A stretch of 64,000 bases of DNA, taken from NCBI RefSeq assembly GCF_003418935.1, contig NZ_QVMT01000002.1, positions 620,001 through 684,000 of the forward strand, read 5' to 3'. Below are positions 25,909-35,700 of this stretch, piece after piece (position 1 is the stretch's first letter; each line of letters opens with the position of its first letter). The position numbers and the translations under genes were made by a program. A model generated the notes under the pieces. That model made no database searches. It saw only the letters and a program-made list of their open reading frames with translations, and was not told where the DNA came from. Origin of the DNA: Emticicia sp. C21. Lineage in GTDB: Bacteria; Bacteroidota; Bacteroidia; Cytophagales; Spirosomataceae.

Positions 25909-27057
25909 ATGCTTAAAAAACTCGTTATTGCCCTCACGGTAATTACTTTTCTATTGTTCGGACTTCTGTTTTTACCGCCATTCGAACATATACGAAATTT
26001 CCTCTCATGGGGTAAACATTCTATCTTCGATTTCAGAACTCACCCAACCCGTTTGGTAGAAAATGTTAATATACCACAACCGTGGCCTCTGGATTCTGCT
26101 TATAACAAATTATCAATACCTGAGGCATTATTGGCGCAAATTGATTCTAATAATACCCATGCATTTCTAGTGATTCAGAATGGTAAATTATTATACGAAC
26201 TTTATTGGGACGGCTATTCCAAAGATAGCATCAGTGGCTCATTTTCGGCTGCTAAGAGTATTATATCTATGCTGGTGGGTATTGCAGTAGAAGAGAGTAA
26301 AATCAAATCTTTAGATGAACCTGTAGGCAACTACGTCCCGCACTTCAAGGAGGGGGATTTAGCCAAAGTCCGCATCAAAGATTTGCTAACTATGAGTTCA
26401 GGAAGCAATTACAAAGAATCAGACCAGAGTTATCTGGGGTTATCTGCCAGAATGTACTACGCCGACGATGAAGAATATGTAGTAAACCTGATGGAGGCAG
26501 AAGAAGCACCGGGTGTTAACTGGGAATACAGAAGTGGCGATACACAGGTTTTAGGTCTAGTACTTGAAAAAGCCTTCGGCAAAGATATCTCTACTCTAGC
26601 TTCAGAATATTTCATGAAACCAATGGGAGCAGAACATGATGCTTTATGGCTCTTGGACGGTGAGAAAAAACACGAAAAGGCATTTTGTTGTTTTAATGGC
26701 ATCGCCCGTGATTTTGCCCGCTTTGGAGAATTGATGCTGACAAATGGCAAATGGAAAGATAAACAAATTGTGCCGGAAGCCTACATGAAAACCGCCATGA
26801 CACCCGCCCGTTATCTGAAAGACCCAACAGAGGGTGGTAAAGCTGTGGATTATTATGGCTATCAATTCTGGATTGTGAATCATAAAGGAATGGCTATTCC
26901 ATCAATGAATGGATTATTTGGACAGTACGTATTTGCCATTAAAGAAAAGAATGCCATTATAGTACGGTTAGGCGAAACCAAAGTAGTGAAACCAATTCAT
27001 CATTTTCAACCAGAGAACTATACATATCTTGATGCGGCATTGTCTATACTAAGATAG
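25909..27057 (+). CDS. Serine hydrolase, class C beta-lactamase fold
   Basis: 382 residues from the ATG at 25909 (a TTG at 25906 is adjacent). An N-terminal hydrophobic anchor (about 5-25) places it in the periplasm. The catalytic SxxK is SAAK at 113-116. YRSGDTQVLG supplies the Tyr of the YxN-type motif. The C-terminal region has the YQFWI and NGLFGQYVF strands. Family members are esterases, D-aminopeptidases or PBP-like enzymes; the substrate is unknown. The 25654-25908 gap contains only AT-rich sequence. Confidence 0.88.
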   Translation: MLKKLVIALTVITFLLFGLLFLPPFEHIRNFLSWGKHSIFDFRTHPTRLVENVNIPQPWPLDSAYNKLSIPEALLAQIDSNNTHAFLVIQNGKLLYELYWDGYSKDSISGSFSAAKSIISMLVGIAVEESKIKSLDEPVGNYVPHFKEGDLAKVRIKDLLTMSSGSNYKESDQSYLGLSARMYYADDEEYVVNLMEAEEAPGVNWEYRSGDTQVLGLVLEKAFGKDISTLASEYFMKPMGAEHDALWLLDGEKKHEKAFCCFNGIARDFARFGELMLTNGKWKDKQIVPEAYMKTAMTPARYLKDPTEGGKAVDYYGYQFWIVNHKGMAIPSMNGLFGQYVFAIKEKNAIIVRLGETKVVKPIHHFQPENYTYLDAALSILR

Positions 27058-27200
27058 CAATGATATATAATAGGAGTATCCCTACGATATGGGCATTACT
27101 TGAATAGTTTTTTTGAAAATTTATTAATTTTTTTAAACAATTGGTTCTAATTCTTAGTACTAGAACGTAGATAAAGAACGCTGGATAAATAATACGACCT

Positions 27201-28016
27201 ATGAGATCATCAGGATTTAAATTAAGAGTTATCATTGGCATAATCATGGCTGTTGTCGCCTGGTTTAGTTATTACACCAAAAATCAGGTAAACCCTATTA
27301 CCGGCGAAGAGCAGCACATTGCCTTAACACCCGAACAGGAAGTGGCTATAGGCATACAAAGTGCCCCTCAAATGGCACAGGAATATGGGGGGGTATATAA
27401 TGATAATGAAGTACAGCAGCAAGTAAAAACCGTGGGGTATAAAATTGTAAAGCAATTGGAAGATGAAGCGAAAGCAAAGAACGTGCAGATACCCTACCAG
27501 TTTGACTTCCATGTATTGGCTGACGACCAGACCGTAAATGCCTTTGCTTTACCAGGAGGACAGATATTTATTACCGTTGGCTTATTAAAACGTCTGAAAA
27601 GCGAAGAGCAATTAGCAGGTGTATTGGGTCACGAAGTGGGTCATGTAGTTCATAGACATTCGGCACAACAAATGGCTAAATCTGATTTTTATCAGGGTTT
27701 AGTTGGGGCCGTAGCCACCGCTACTACCGATCCTTATTCGGGTATGGGCGCAGGACAGATAGCCCAATACGTAGCCCAGATTCAGCAAATGAAATTTGGA
27801 CGGGAAGATGAATTACAATCAGATGAATTTGGAGTAAAATATATGATTGAATCAGGCTACAATCCCAATGCCATGATTGACGTTATGAAGATTCTGGAAG
27901 AAGCCAGTGGTGGTGCACGTCAGGAAGAATTTATGAGTACCCACCCGAGCCCTGAAAATCGTATCAGCAAGATAAAAGAACATATTGCCAAATACGGCGG
28001 CGGAAAATATCAATAA
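27201..28016 (+). CDS. M48 family zinc metallopeptidase
   Basis: 271 residues. One N-terminal membrane or signal segment (8-24), then the peptidase domain. Zinc motif HEVGH at residues 144-148, third ligand in the EDELQSDEFGVKYM segment (EDELQSD). The C-terminal block STHPSPENRISKI is typical of the periplasmic LoiP/BepA-type group. Likely envelope protein quality control. Monocistronic, with its own terminator at 28038. Confidence 0.92.
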   Translation: MRSSGFKLRVIIGIIMAVVAWFSYYTKNQVNPITGEEQHIALTPEQEVAIGIQSAPQMAQEYGGVYNDNEVQQQVKTVGYKIVKQLEDEAKAKNVQIPYQFDFHVLADDQTVNAFALPGGQIFITVGLLKRLKSEEQLAGVLGHEVGHVVHRHSAQQMAKSDFYQGLVGAVATATTDPYSGMGAGQIAQYVAQIQQMKFGREDELQSDEFGVKYMIESGYNPNAMIDVMKILEEASGGARQEEFMSTHPSPENRISKIKEHIAKYGGGKYQ

Positions 28017-28037
28017 TCAGTGCAAGAATCAAGCAAG

Positions 28038-28067
28038 GGGTGGTTTTGAAAAAGACTACCCTTTTTT
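28038..28067 (+). terminator. Terminator after the M48 peptidase
   Basis: GGGTGGTTTT at 28038-28047 pairs with AAGACTACCC at 28052-28061 if G-U pairs are allowed, with a 4-base loop and six Ts following. Confidence 0.75.
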
Positions 28068-28081
28068 GTTACAAAAAGCTA

Positions 28082-28089
28082 TATCTTTG
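28082..28089 (+). promoter_or_regulatory. -7 box TATCTTTG of the cvpA-mscL operon
   Basis: Exact TAnnTTTG match, 72 bases before the ATG at 28162. A TTTG at 28065-28068 is only 13 bases away, short for a -33 box. Confidence 0.55.
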
Positions 28090-28161
28090 TATTATCAGGA
28101 TTAGGAAAGAAATATTTCCGGGAGTTTTACGTATTAATCCTGAAAATACTGTTTTTACCAC

Positions 28162-28689
28162 ATGAACGTGCTTGACTTAATTTTTATCGTTATCCTTTTA
28201 TATGGTGCTTATCGCGGTTATGTAAAAGGGCTGTTTATTGAAATCATCGGCGTCATAGCTTTTATTGTAGCTATCGTTGTGGGCTTTAAGTTTTTAGGCT
28301 TTGGGATGAATCTCTTGGCACCGACCATCGGCGAAAGCCTGGCAAATCGTTTCCTACCTTATCTGAGTTTTTCTCTTATCTTTTTTCCGACCATTTTCTT
28401 AATCAACAAATTAGGCTGGATGCTCCGCAGAGCTTTAAGATTTACTATTCTGGGCACTATCGATGGTTTTGCAGGAGCAATGGTAGGGGTATTCACATGG
28501 GTATTTGGCATCAGTACCTTTCTTTGGTTAATGAGTGCCATTGATATATTTCTGCCAAAACATCTTACCAAAGATTCTATCACCTATCCTACCGTAACCA
28601 AAGTAGCCCCTACAGTTATTTCTAAGGTTTCAGACTGGATTCCGGCAGGGGGAAACCTTATCCGTCAAATAACAGATCAGAAAAACTAA
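28162..28689 (+). CDS. CvpA family membrane protein
   Basis: 175 residues, four membrane helices. The N-terminus MNVLDLIFIVILLYGAYRGYVKGLFIEIIGVIAFIVAIVVG is diagnostic of CvpA (colicin V production/envelope-homeostasis) proteins. GAMVGVFTWVFGISTFLW forms the last helix. Four bases separate it from mscL, so the two are one operon. Exact function in Bacteroidota is not established. Confidence 0.9.
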   Translation: MNVLDLIFIVILLYGAYRGYVKGLFIEIIGVIAFIVAIVVGFKFLGFGMNLLAPTIGESLANRFLPYLSFSLIFFPTIFLINKLGWMLRRALRFTILGTIDGFAGAMVGVFTWVFGISTFLWLMSAIDIFLPKHLTKDSITYPTVTKVAPTVISKVSDWIPAGGNLIRQITDQKN

Positions 28690-28693
28690 TTTC

Positions 28694-29071
28694 ATGGGTA
28701 CTTATAAGCGAATTAAAACTTTTTTGATGCGGGGCAATATCCTTGACCTTGCTACAGGGGTAGTCATTGGTACCGCTTTCCAGAAAATTATTTCAGCCCT
28801 GATAGATAAAGTCTTTATGCCTGTTATCGGTGTAATGATAGGGGGTATTGATTTAAAGAACAGATATACAGAGGTACTATCAGTAAAGATTGGCTGGGGA
28901 GAAGCCTTACAGGCTACTTTCGATTTCGTAATAGTAGGTACAATCCTGTACTTCTTTTTGAAAGCCCTGGGGCAAAGCACAGAAGCTAAACCACAAGTAG
29001 ATGATTTATTGGTTGAGATTCGGGACGAATTAAAAAAACTCAACGCCAATTCGAATAAAAAGCAGAGTTAA
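28694..29071 (+). CDS. mscL: Large-conductance mechanosensitive channel MscL
   Basis: 125 residues. The homopentameric channel that opens under hypo-osmotic shock. N-terminal FLMRGNILDLATGVVIGTAFQKIISALIDKVFMPVIG is the amphipathic helix and pore helix, with the conserved GNxxDLAxGVxIGxAF. The second helix is ATFDFVIVGTILYFFLKAL, and the C-terminal bundle is charged. Co-transcribed with cvpA. Confidence 0.97.
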   Translation: MGTYKRIKTFLMRGNILDLATGVVIGTAFQKIISALIDKVFMPVIGVMIGGIDLKNRYTEVLSVKIGWGEALQATFDFVIVGTILYFFLKALGQSTEAKPQVDDLLVEIRDELKKLNANSNKKQS

Positions 29072-29221
29072 TATTTGGCTTCAAGCTTTTTCCGATACCA
29101 ATTATTGGTTGATTTCCTCCGCTTACAAAACCGAAACCTCCATCGTCAAATTCCGCCTTTTAGGACGTTGATTTTCCCTACAACTTTGTGGTGTCATTAA
29201 AACAAACATTTATTAAGCGCC

Positions 29222-29857
29222 ATGAAAACTTTAGTCTTTATTCTATTCACTCTTATGCTTACAGAAACAACATTTGCACAAACAGGTGCATGGAAAATTG
29301 AAGAAGGCAAATTGCCCAACGGAAAAACTTATACCGGAAATCTGAATATCAAAGCAGTAGGCAAGGCTTATGATGTAGATTGGGTTACCTCAGCAGGTAG
29401 CTACGGTGGCATCGGTCTTTTGGCTGATGGAAAATTATTTGTAGGATACGGAGTTGGTGGTGGCGACTATGGCATTGTGGTATACAAAGCAAATGCCGCA
29501 GAAAAGAATTTTGAAGGTGTATGGACAACCGGAAAACTGAATGGTACTACCGGAACAGAAATAGTCACTAAAAATAGTGATGGAAACTTTGATGTAGTAG
29601 GTAAAAACCCTAACGGAGCGCCTTATAAAGGAAAACTCATGTTACAAAAAACGGGTGATACTTATCAGGCGCAATGGAATGTAGGAGGGGCTACGTATAA
29701 TGGGGTAGGATTCTTATCAGGCGACTATCTGATTATCGGTTATGGTTTTGGCCAGGCCTTCGGAACAGTAGAGTATCTGATTATTGGTGGCAAAGCTCGT
29801 GGTCGTTGGGCAATGGGTGGCGGCTCATCAATGGGTACCGAAAACATCACCAGATAA
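29222..29857 (+). CDS. Secreted protein with internal tandem repeat
   Basis: 211 residues with a signal peptide (ending TTFAQ). The mature part is built from two similar halves. GKLPNGKTYTGNLNIK, GKAYDVDWVTSAGSYGGIGLLADGKLFVGYG matches the later GKNPNGAPYKGKLMLQ, GDTYQAQWNVGGATYNGVGFLSGDYLIIGYG. Each half carries PNG..Y.G and a G.G..L..GYG motif. I recall such sequences annotated as fibronectin-binding-like in other genomes but cannot support it here. Probable beta-rich secreted or periplasmic protein. Confidence 0.65.
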   Translation: MKTLVFILFTLMLTETTFAQTGAWKIEEGKLPNGKTYTGNLNIKAVGKAYDVDWVTSAGSYGGIGLLADGKLFVGYGVGGGDYGIVVYKANAAEKNFEGVWTTGKLNGTTGTEIVTKNSDGNFDVVGKNPNGAPYKGKLMLQKTGDTYQAQWNVGGATYNGVGFLSGDYLIIGYGFGQAFGTVEYLIIGGKARGRWAMGGGSSMGTENITR

Positions 29858-29954
29858 TTGTTACTAAAATTTACATTTATCATAACTAATTCGTTAATTT
29901 ACGAATCATCTAATAAAATAAAGCTAATCATAATACTCTAATTTTTATATAGAC

Positions 29955-30425
29955 ATGGATAACTCACAAAATATTTCAGCCAATGCCCATGACGTTCAGT
30001 TTAACAAGGTAACAGAAATGGTTCATTGCTATGTGGAATCAGTCGGCCTTACACGTGACCAGATTTATAATCCTGAAAAAAGTAACTGGCAATGGAAAAA
30101 TGGCTCTGCCAATATTGAGGTATGGATTCAGAAGTTAAATTTTGCCAATGGAACACGCAGAGACTTTTTACGCATTTTTTGTCCGATAATGGAGATACCT
30201 TTGGCTAATCCAATGGCTTTCTATCGCCGACTTTTAGAATTAAATGATATTAAACTAGGGATTAAATTTACGTTGGCACCTAATTCATCTAAAGTTTGGG
30301 CTAGTTTTGAAAGAGACATTAAAGGAATTGACTATAACGAATTAACTACTTTTATTTCTGACTTTGAATACTGGGCAGATAAACTGGATGATGAACTAAA
30401 AGCAGAATTTCCGGTTTTAAATTAA
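29955..30425 (+). CDS. YbjN / CesT-like domain protein
   Basis: 156 residues, no signal. A single domain with EMVHCYVESVGLTRDQI, VWIQKLNFANGTRRDFLRIFCPIM, LANPMAFYRRLLELNDIKLGIKFTLAPNSSKVWASFERDIKGI and a final helix, the pattern of the YbjN/Tir-chaperone-like fold. In Bacteroidota it is not tied to type III secretion. It ends at a strong terminator. Confidence 0.7.
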   Translation: MDNSQNISANAHDVQFNKVTEMVHCYVESVGLTRDQIYNPEKSNWQWKNGSANIEVWIQKLNFANGTRRDFLRIFCPIMEIPLANPMAFYRRLLELNDIKLGIKFTLAPNSSKVWASFERDIKGIDYNELTTFISDFEYWADKLDDELKAEFPVLN

Positions 30426-30446
30426 TAGCTTGTTTATTTATATGCT

Positions 30447-30480
30447 AAAAGCCATCAGGTTGAACTCTGATGGCTTTTTT
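30447..30480 (+). terminator. Rho-independent terminator
   Basis: GCCATCAG at 30451-30458 pairs perfectly with CTGATGGC at 30467-30474, extended by A4/T4 outside, and followed by a T-run. Ends the YbjN-like transcript. Confidence 0.92.
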
Positions 30481-30593
30481 AGTTTTTTATAAAGGTTCTG
30501 TAAAAAGATTATTTATAGAGAGGGTGTTCGGGTAGCTTGAAACTCTACTTTAAGCAATTAAGCAAAATTTACAGCTACGGAGTCTTAGTATTA

Positions 30594-30854
30594 TTACCTT
30601 CTTGATGCAGCTCGGCCACCTCCACCAAGCCCAAAAATTCCTATGATAAAACCTAACCAATAGAAGAAACCTGTATTATTTTCTGCATACAAACCGTATT
30701 CATTAGTAAATAATTTACTGATTAGTGCAAACGGGAAGACAAGTCCATGAATAACCCCATAAAAGAAACCGTGTTGATGCGCAGTATACCCATTAGATGC
30801 GCAAGATGAAAATATAATTATTACTAAGGATAATATAATTTTCGATTTTTTCAT
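30594..30854 (-). CDS. Small lipoprotein with two hydrophobic segments
   Basis: 86 residues. Signal with lipobox-like IFSSC, Cys18, then HGFFYGVIHGLVFPFALISKLF and FYWLGFIIGIFGLGGGG, both hydrophobic enough to insert in a membrane. Ends with AASRR. No family recognised. It stands alone between two terminators; 30855-31039 holds no gene I can support. Confidence 0.6.
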   Translation of the reverse strand: MKKSKIILSLVIIIFSSCASNGYTAHQHGFFYGVIHGLVFPFALISKLFTNEYGLYAENNTGFFYWLGFIIGIFGLGGGGRAASRR

Positions 30855-31039
30855 CTTATTAAAGAGTTATGGTTGAACTTACTTTAATCTACTACTTATT
30901 ATATAACTATGAAACAGGTGCATATGGTTATTTAAATTGGGCAATTTTTTTGAAGAAAGCATAAATAGCTAGAACTTGTCTTTTACTGAAAAGTCGATTT
31001 TGTATTGACTATTTTTAGGACGGGTCACCAGACAACAAG

Positions 31040-31061
31040 AAAAAAGCCCTCAACAGAGGGC
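31040..31061 (-). terminator. Minus-strand terminator after susD
   Basis: GCCCTC at 31046-31051 pairs with GAGGGC at 31056-31061 with a 4-base loop, followed on the minus strand by six Ts. It ends the susC-susD transcript. Confidence 0.88.
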
Positions 31062-31144
31062 CTTTTCTGGAAAAACTATGATGAAACAATTCTACTTAAT
31101 AATTTTCATTATATAATTCAAATATAATGGTTTCTTTCAGGAAA

Positions 31145-32740
31145 TTATTGCGCTATCCACAATTTTGTTGAATTCAGATTCGTTCCGCCTGATGCTGCTT
31201 TAAAGTTGTCAGCATTGTAAGTGATTTCATCGTCAGGATACACAAAACGACTGTAAGTGCCGAAGTTACCTGTGTAGTACTGCGTATTTGAAGTCGACAT
31301 TGGCGTTTTGTTTCCGGTTCTTCTTTTCAAAGTCCAGGCATCGAATGGTTGTCTGAACTGGTCAATCCACAATTGCGCATAAATCTGGTTCAATGCTGTA
31401 GCTGGGTCAGCTGAATAAGCTACTTTAGGATTACTTATTAACGTATTCACTTCAGCTTCAGTAGCTGTAGCAGATGTTGGTTTAGCTACTACCCACACTG
31501 GTGAGTTGAAAGCGACACCTTTCCACATATTCAATGATGCTTTGATACCTGCTTCGTATTCGGCCTTAGCCATGGCAGCATTAGCAGCCACGCCCATACC
31601 TCTGTTATATACTTCAGCCTTGATAAAACGTACTTGTGCAGCCGTCAGGATAGGCTCAGGAATCGTAGTTAAATCCTGCGCAAAATAGAGGTTTACCGGT
31701 GAATAAAGATTGCTGGCGCCTTTATCAGTCCAGGCTGTATAACGTTTTTTATCATAAGGTAAACCACCTTCCGTTGGTGTTACACCTGAGATAGGATTTT
31801 GCGGATAAGCTGCCCACTCGCCTGCATTGTTTGGCTCATAGAAGATTCTGGCACGCAGGTCGAAGATGCCACTACCATCTTTATTATCATTAGCCGACAT
31901 CAGGTTCCACATTGTAGAGCCCATTCTTAAATAAGAATTAGCCGAAAATGACCACTCACGCCATTGTAAAGAAAGTCCTAATTGCGCAGGCCAGATACCC
32001 ACGTTATCTGTATCAGCCAACAATGGTTTTGTTAAAGCTTCTGTGATATGCGTAGTTGCCAACGTTTTGTCTTTATCATAGATAGTGGCTGCAATATACA
32101 AACGAAGACTGTTTGCAAATTTAGTCCACATAGCTACATCACCTTTAAAAAGTGTTTCGTAGTTGCCTAACGAAACTTGTGAAGCATCTGCTTTCAGGTT
32201 ATCAACTGCCCATTTCAGATTAGTTAAAATGTCAGTATAGATTTCCTGTTGCGTATTGTATTTGGCTTTATACACTCCCGTTCCTTTGCTAGCTGCTAAC
32301 GCTGCGTAACCTGCCTCTTTATAAGGCATAGCACCAAAGTAATTGGTAGCTTTAAAGCTCTTATAAGCCATGATGGTTTTCAACATTGCCGAGATATTGT
32401 TCATTGAAGCCGGGTTTTCGCTTTTTTCTATTCGGTCTTCAATAATACGTGCATTAGCCAGGGTATAGTAGTAGTTTTCCCAAACTGCTCCTTTGGCGTT
32501 ATCATAAGGGTAAGAACCCGAAGTAATAGCTGCTTGTTGCGTGATAGGGTAAATCCAGGCATTCATTACTGATTGTTCTCCGGCTGTTAGTGGTAATGAA
32601 CTCACTACCGCATTGAACATCTCAGGAGTAGAAGCGCTACTAGGTTTATCCCAGGGCGCGTTGATTTCTTCAAAATCTTTCTTACATGATACCGAAGTAA
32701 CAAGCAAGGCAACGATAGCTATTTTTGATAAATGTTTCAT
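31145..32740 (-). CDS. SusD-like glycan-binding lipoprotein (SusD/RagB type)
   Basis: 531 residues. Lipobox VTSVSC with Cys19, followed by KKDFEEIN, so it is a surface lipoprotein. The sequence is of the SusD-like group 2: YYYTLANARIIEDRIEK-type helices, SLRLYIAATIYDK in the middle, and IYAQLWIDQFRQPFDAWTLKRRTG near the C-terminus. It caps the SusC channel and binds the glycan. Starts 18 bases after susC in the same direction. In the glycan locus it is the only SusD. Confidence 0.92.
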   Translation of the reverse strand: MKHLSKIAIVALLVTSVSCKKDFEEINAPWDKPSSASTPEMFNAVVSSLPLTAGEQSVMNAWIYPITQQAAITSGSYPYDNAKGAVWENYYYTLANARIIEDRIEKSENPASMNNISAMLKTIMAYKSFKATNYFGAMPYKEAGYAALAASKGTGVYKAKYNTQQEIYTDILTNLKWAVDNLKADASQVSLGNYETLFKGDVAMWTKFANSLRLYIAATIYDKDKTLATTHITEALTKPLLADTDNVGIWPAQLGLSLQWREWSFSANSYLRMGSTMWNLMSANDNKDGSGIFDLRARIFYEPNNAGEWAAYPQNPISGVTPTEGGLPYDKKRYTAWTDKGASNLYSPVNLYFAQDLTTIPEPILTAAQVRFIKAEVYNRGMGVAANAAMAKAEYEAGIKASLNMWKGVAFNSPVWVVAKPTSATATEAEVNTLISNPKVAYSADPATALNQIYAQLWIDQFRQPFDAWTLKRRTGNKTPMSTSNTQYYTGNFGTYSRFVYPDDEITYNADNFKAASGGTNLNSTKLWIAQ

Positions 32741-32758
32741 GATTCTGTATTTAATAGA

Positions 32759-35700
32759 TTATAGCCTTGCTTTTAATGAGAAACCTAAATCACGTGTACC
32801 AGGGTATTGCGACCATTGGAAACCTTGTGCGTTACCAATACCGTTAATAGCCTCTGGGTTCATTCTGTCAGGCAAGGTTGTGAATAAATAGAACAGGTTA
32901 CGACCAACAAACGATACGTCTAATCCTTGTAAGAATCCGGTACGTTTTACGATTGCCGATGGAACAGAGTAAGTAAGGTTCAACTCACGTAATTTAGCCC
33001 ATGAATTTTCGAAAATCAGATTGCTTCTAGGCATTTTTACGTTCGACCAACCCATGTACTGACCAGCATATTTATACATATAATGTACTACATCTGTGTT
33101 TTTAGTACCATCACCAAATACACCTTCCAAGATTACACCGTGGTTAGCTGTGCTACCATCAGGATAAGTATATGGAAGTCCACCACCATCTCTTTCAGCC
33201 AATGTGCTTGGCGACAATCCATGGCCCATAGAAGCACCGTAATCAGCCGAGTAAATATCTCCACCCCATTTGAAATCAGTTAAGATATACAAGCTGAAAT
33301 TTTTGTAACGGAATGTATTGCTCAAACCACCGGTTAATTTCGGAGTAGTATTACCAATCGCCACAGGGTCTGCAGTTGTTACATATTGTGTACCAACTAC
33401 GGCACCTGTTGTTTTGTCAAGTACTTTTTGTACAACTTTTTGTCCGTTTATATAAGTATAGTCATAACCATAGATAGTACCATAGTTTTCACCTGCTTTT
33501 ACGTACATCAAGGCACCGTTAGTTCCCCAAAGGTCAGCTAATGGATAACGCTCGATACCATCTGCTAATGAGATAACTTTATTCTGGTTATGCGCACCGT
33601 TCAAACCTAAATCCCATCTGAAAGAACCAGAGTTGATTGGAGTTGCTCTTATGATAAACTCAAAACCTTTGTTAGATAATTCTCCTGTATTGAAAGTAAC
33701 CGCAGTAGCGCCTGAGGATGTTGCCAATGAAGAACTTAAAATCTGGCTTGTTGCTCTTGTTTGGTAATAAGTCAATTCTGCACTCAATTTACCATTCAGG
33801 AAACCTAACTCTGTACCAATCTCAAACGATTTGTTTCTTTGTGGTTGTAATAAACCAGCCGGAGGCAAAGTAGTTTGTAAGCTACGCACAGGTAAGCCAC
33901 CAAATGAAGTAGCAGCAGTACCATTAATAGTATTGGTAATGGTAGAGGTATTGTAAGTGTATTGTGTCATATATGGGCTTGCACCATTGGCACTTTGCGC
34001 CAAGGATACTTTCAATTTACCATAGCTCAATACATTTTGATTTTTGAACGCATCAATTGCCTCTGTGAATACAAAGCTTAAGCTTCCTGATGGGAAGAAA
34101 TAAGATGAGGTTGCGATTGGCAAGGTAGAAGACCAGTCATTTCTTCCCGTCAATTGTAGGAACAAATAGTTATTATATGATAAATCTGCAATACCAAACA
34201 ATGAGTTCAGATTCAGATCATAACGAGATTCGCTGGTAGTGATTTTGGTTTTATCAAGGTTGTTGTTCAGATAGTATTTAAACGGAACGTCAAAATTACC
34301 TGAGTTCAAGGTATTGATACCATGACTTCTGCTACGTAGTGCAGAGTTACCAATTAATAAACTACCGTTGAATTTAGAGCCAAATAAACCATCTTTATGT
34401 AGTGTAGTGAAAGCCTCGAAATTCAAATCCTGATTAGCAATGGTTTCCATACCATATGAACCCTGAATACCTGCTACATCTACAGGAGTATTTTTGCTTT
34501 CAATGCCAGTAGTTGCATTGTTGATAGAAGCGCGTCCTGCTAAATTCAACCAAGGGGTAACATCAGCCGATAGACGGATTGAACCTAACAATTGATTACG
34601 TGATAATCTTTGATTGTTTTCGAAGAATTTCCAGAACATATCCTTAAACGCGTTATTGTTGTAAGGATAATATTTGAATGGTGACGATTGGTCGAACAGG
34701 TTCTTACTCCCGTCGGCGTTTTTATAGGTATCCAATTCTAATGGAATATAATCGCGCGACATACCATGAATCATGAAGTTAGCCCAACCATTATCGTTAG
34801 CAGACTCAGGCGTATTCAAACGGTTATAATTGGTATAGCTACCTGTAATTTCAGCTTTTACTTTTTTCGAGATGTTCAAAGATGACCCAATGTTAACATT
34901 AGTCTGGTCATAGTTGCTGTTAGGAACAATTGCTTTGTTATCTAATCTCGTTAAACCCACACGTAGGGTTCCGTAATCACCACCACCACTGAATGAAAGG
35001 TTATGTCTGTTGGTATTACCTGTCTGGAAATAGGCTTTTCTGTTATCAGGTTGTGCTTCCCATTTACGTTTTACACCATCCCACCAGGTTATTTCAGTAC
35101 CATCTAATTTATGTCCCCATGAAGAAGACGGACCATACCAACTGAAAATATCCCATGATGAATAACCACCTGGAATAGGACCACCACTACGATAATTGTT
35201 ATTTACATCCTGTGCATCCCAGGGATAGTTACCTGGGTAACGTGGTTGCCCATTAGCAGTAGGAAAAGGTTGAGTAGCTGACCAAAGTGCAGAGGCCGCA
35301 CCATAACCATATGAATTTTGCATATCCATATAGCGGTAAGCAGTAGTAGATAAAGACGAGAAGCTATAGTCTAAACCAAAACCTTCTCTTTTACCACCTT
35401 TTTTGCTCGTAATCATAATCACACCATTTGCACCGCGTGCACCGTAAAGAGCGGCGGCGTTAGCGCCTTTCAAAACAGTAATATCCTCTACGTCGTCAGT
35501 ATTAATAAAGTTCAGGAACGAACCCCAGTCTTTAGGGCTGGTTACATCACTGCTTTTTCTTGTTGAGCTACCTGTATCACCAATCGGGTCGTTTTGTACC
35601 TGAATACCATCAACTACGATTAAAGGCTGGTTTGTCCCTAAGATACTGTTGTTACCTCTGATAACGATTCTTTGTGAACCACCTTGCACACCATTTGGTA

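Noticed and set aside
28702-29049. Open frame antisense to mscL
   Set aside because: Covered by a highly conserved gene, with no supporting features.
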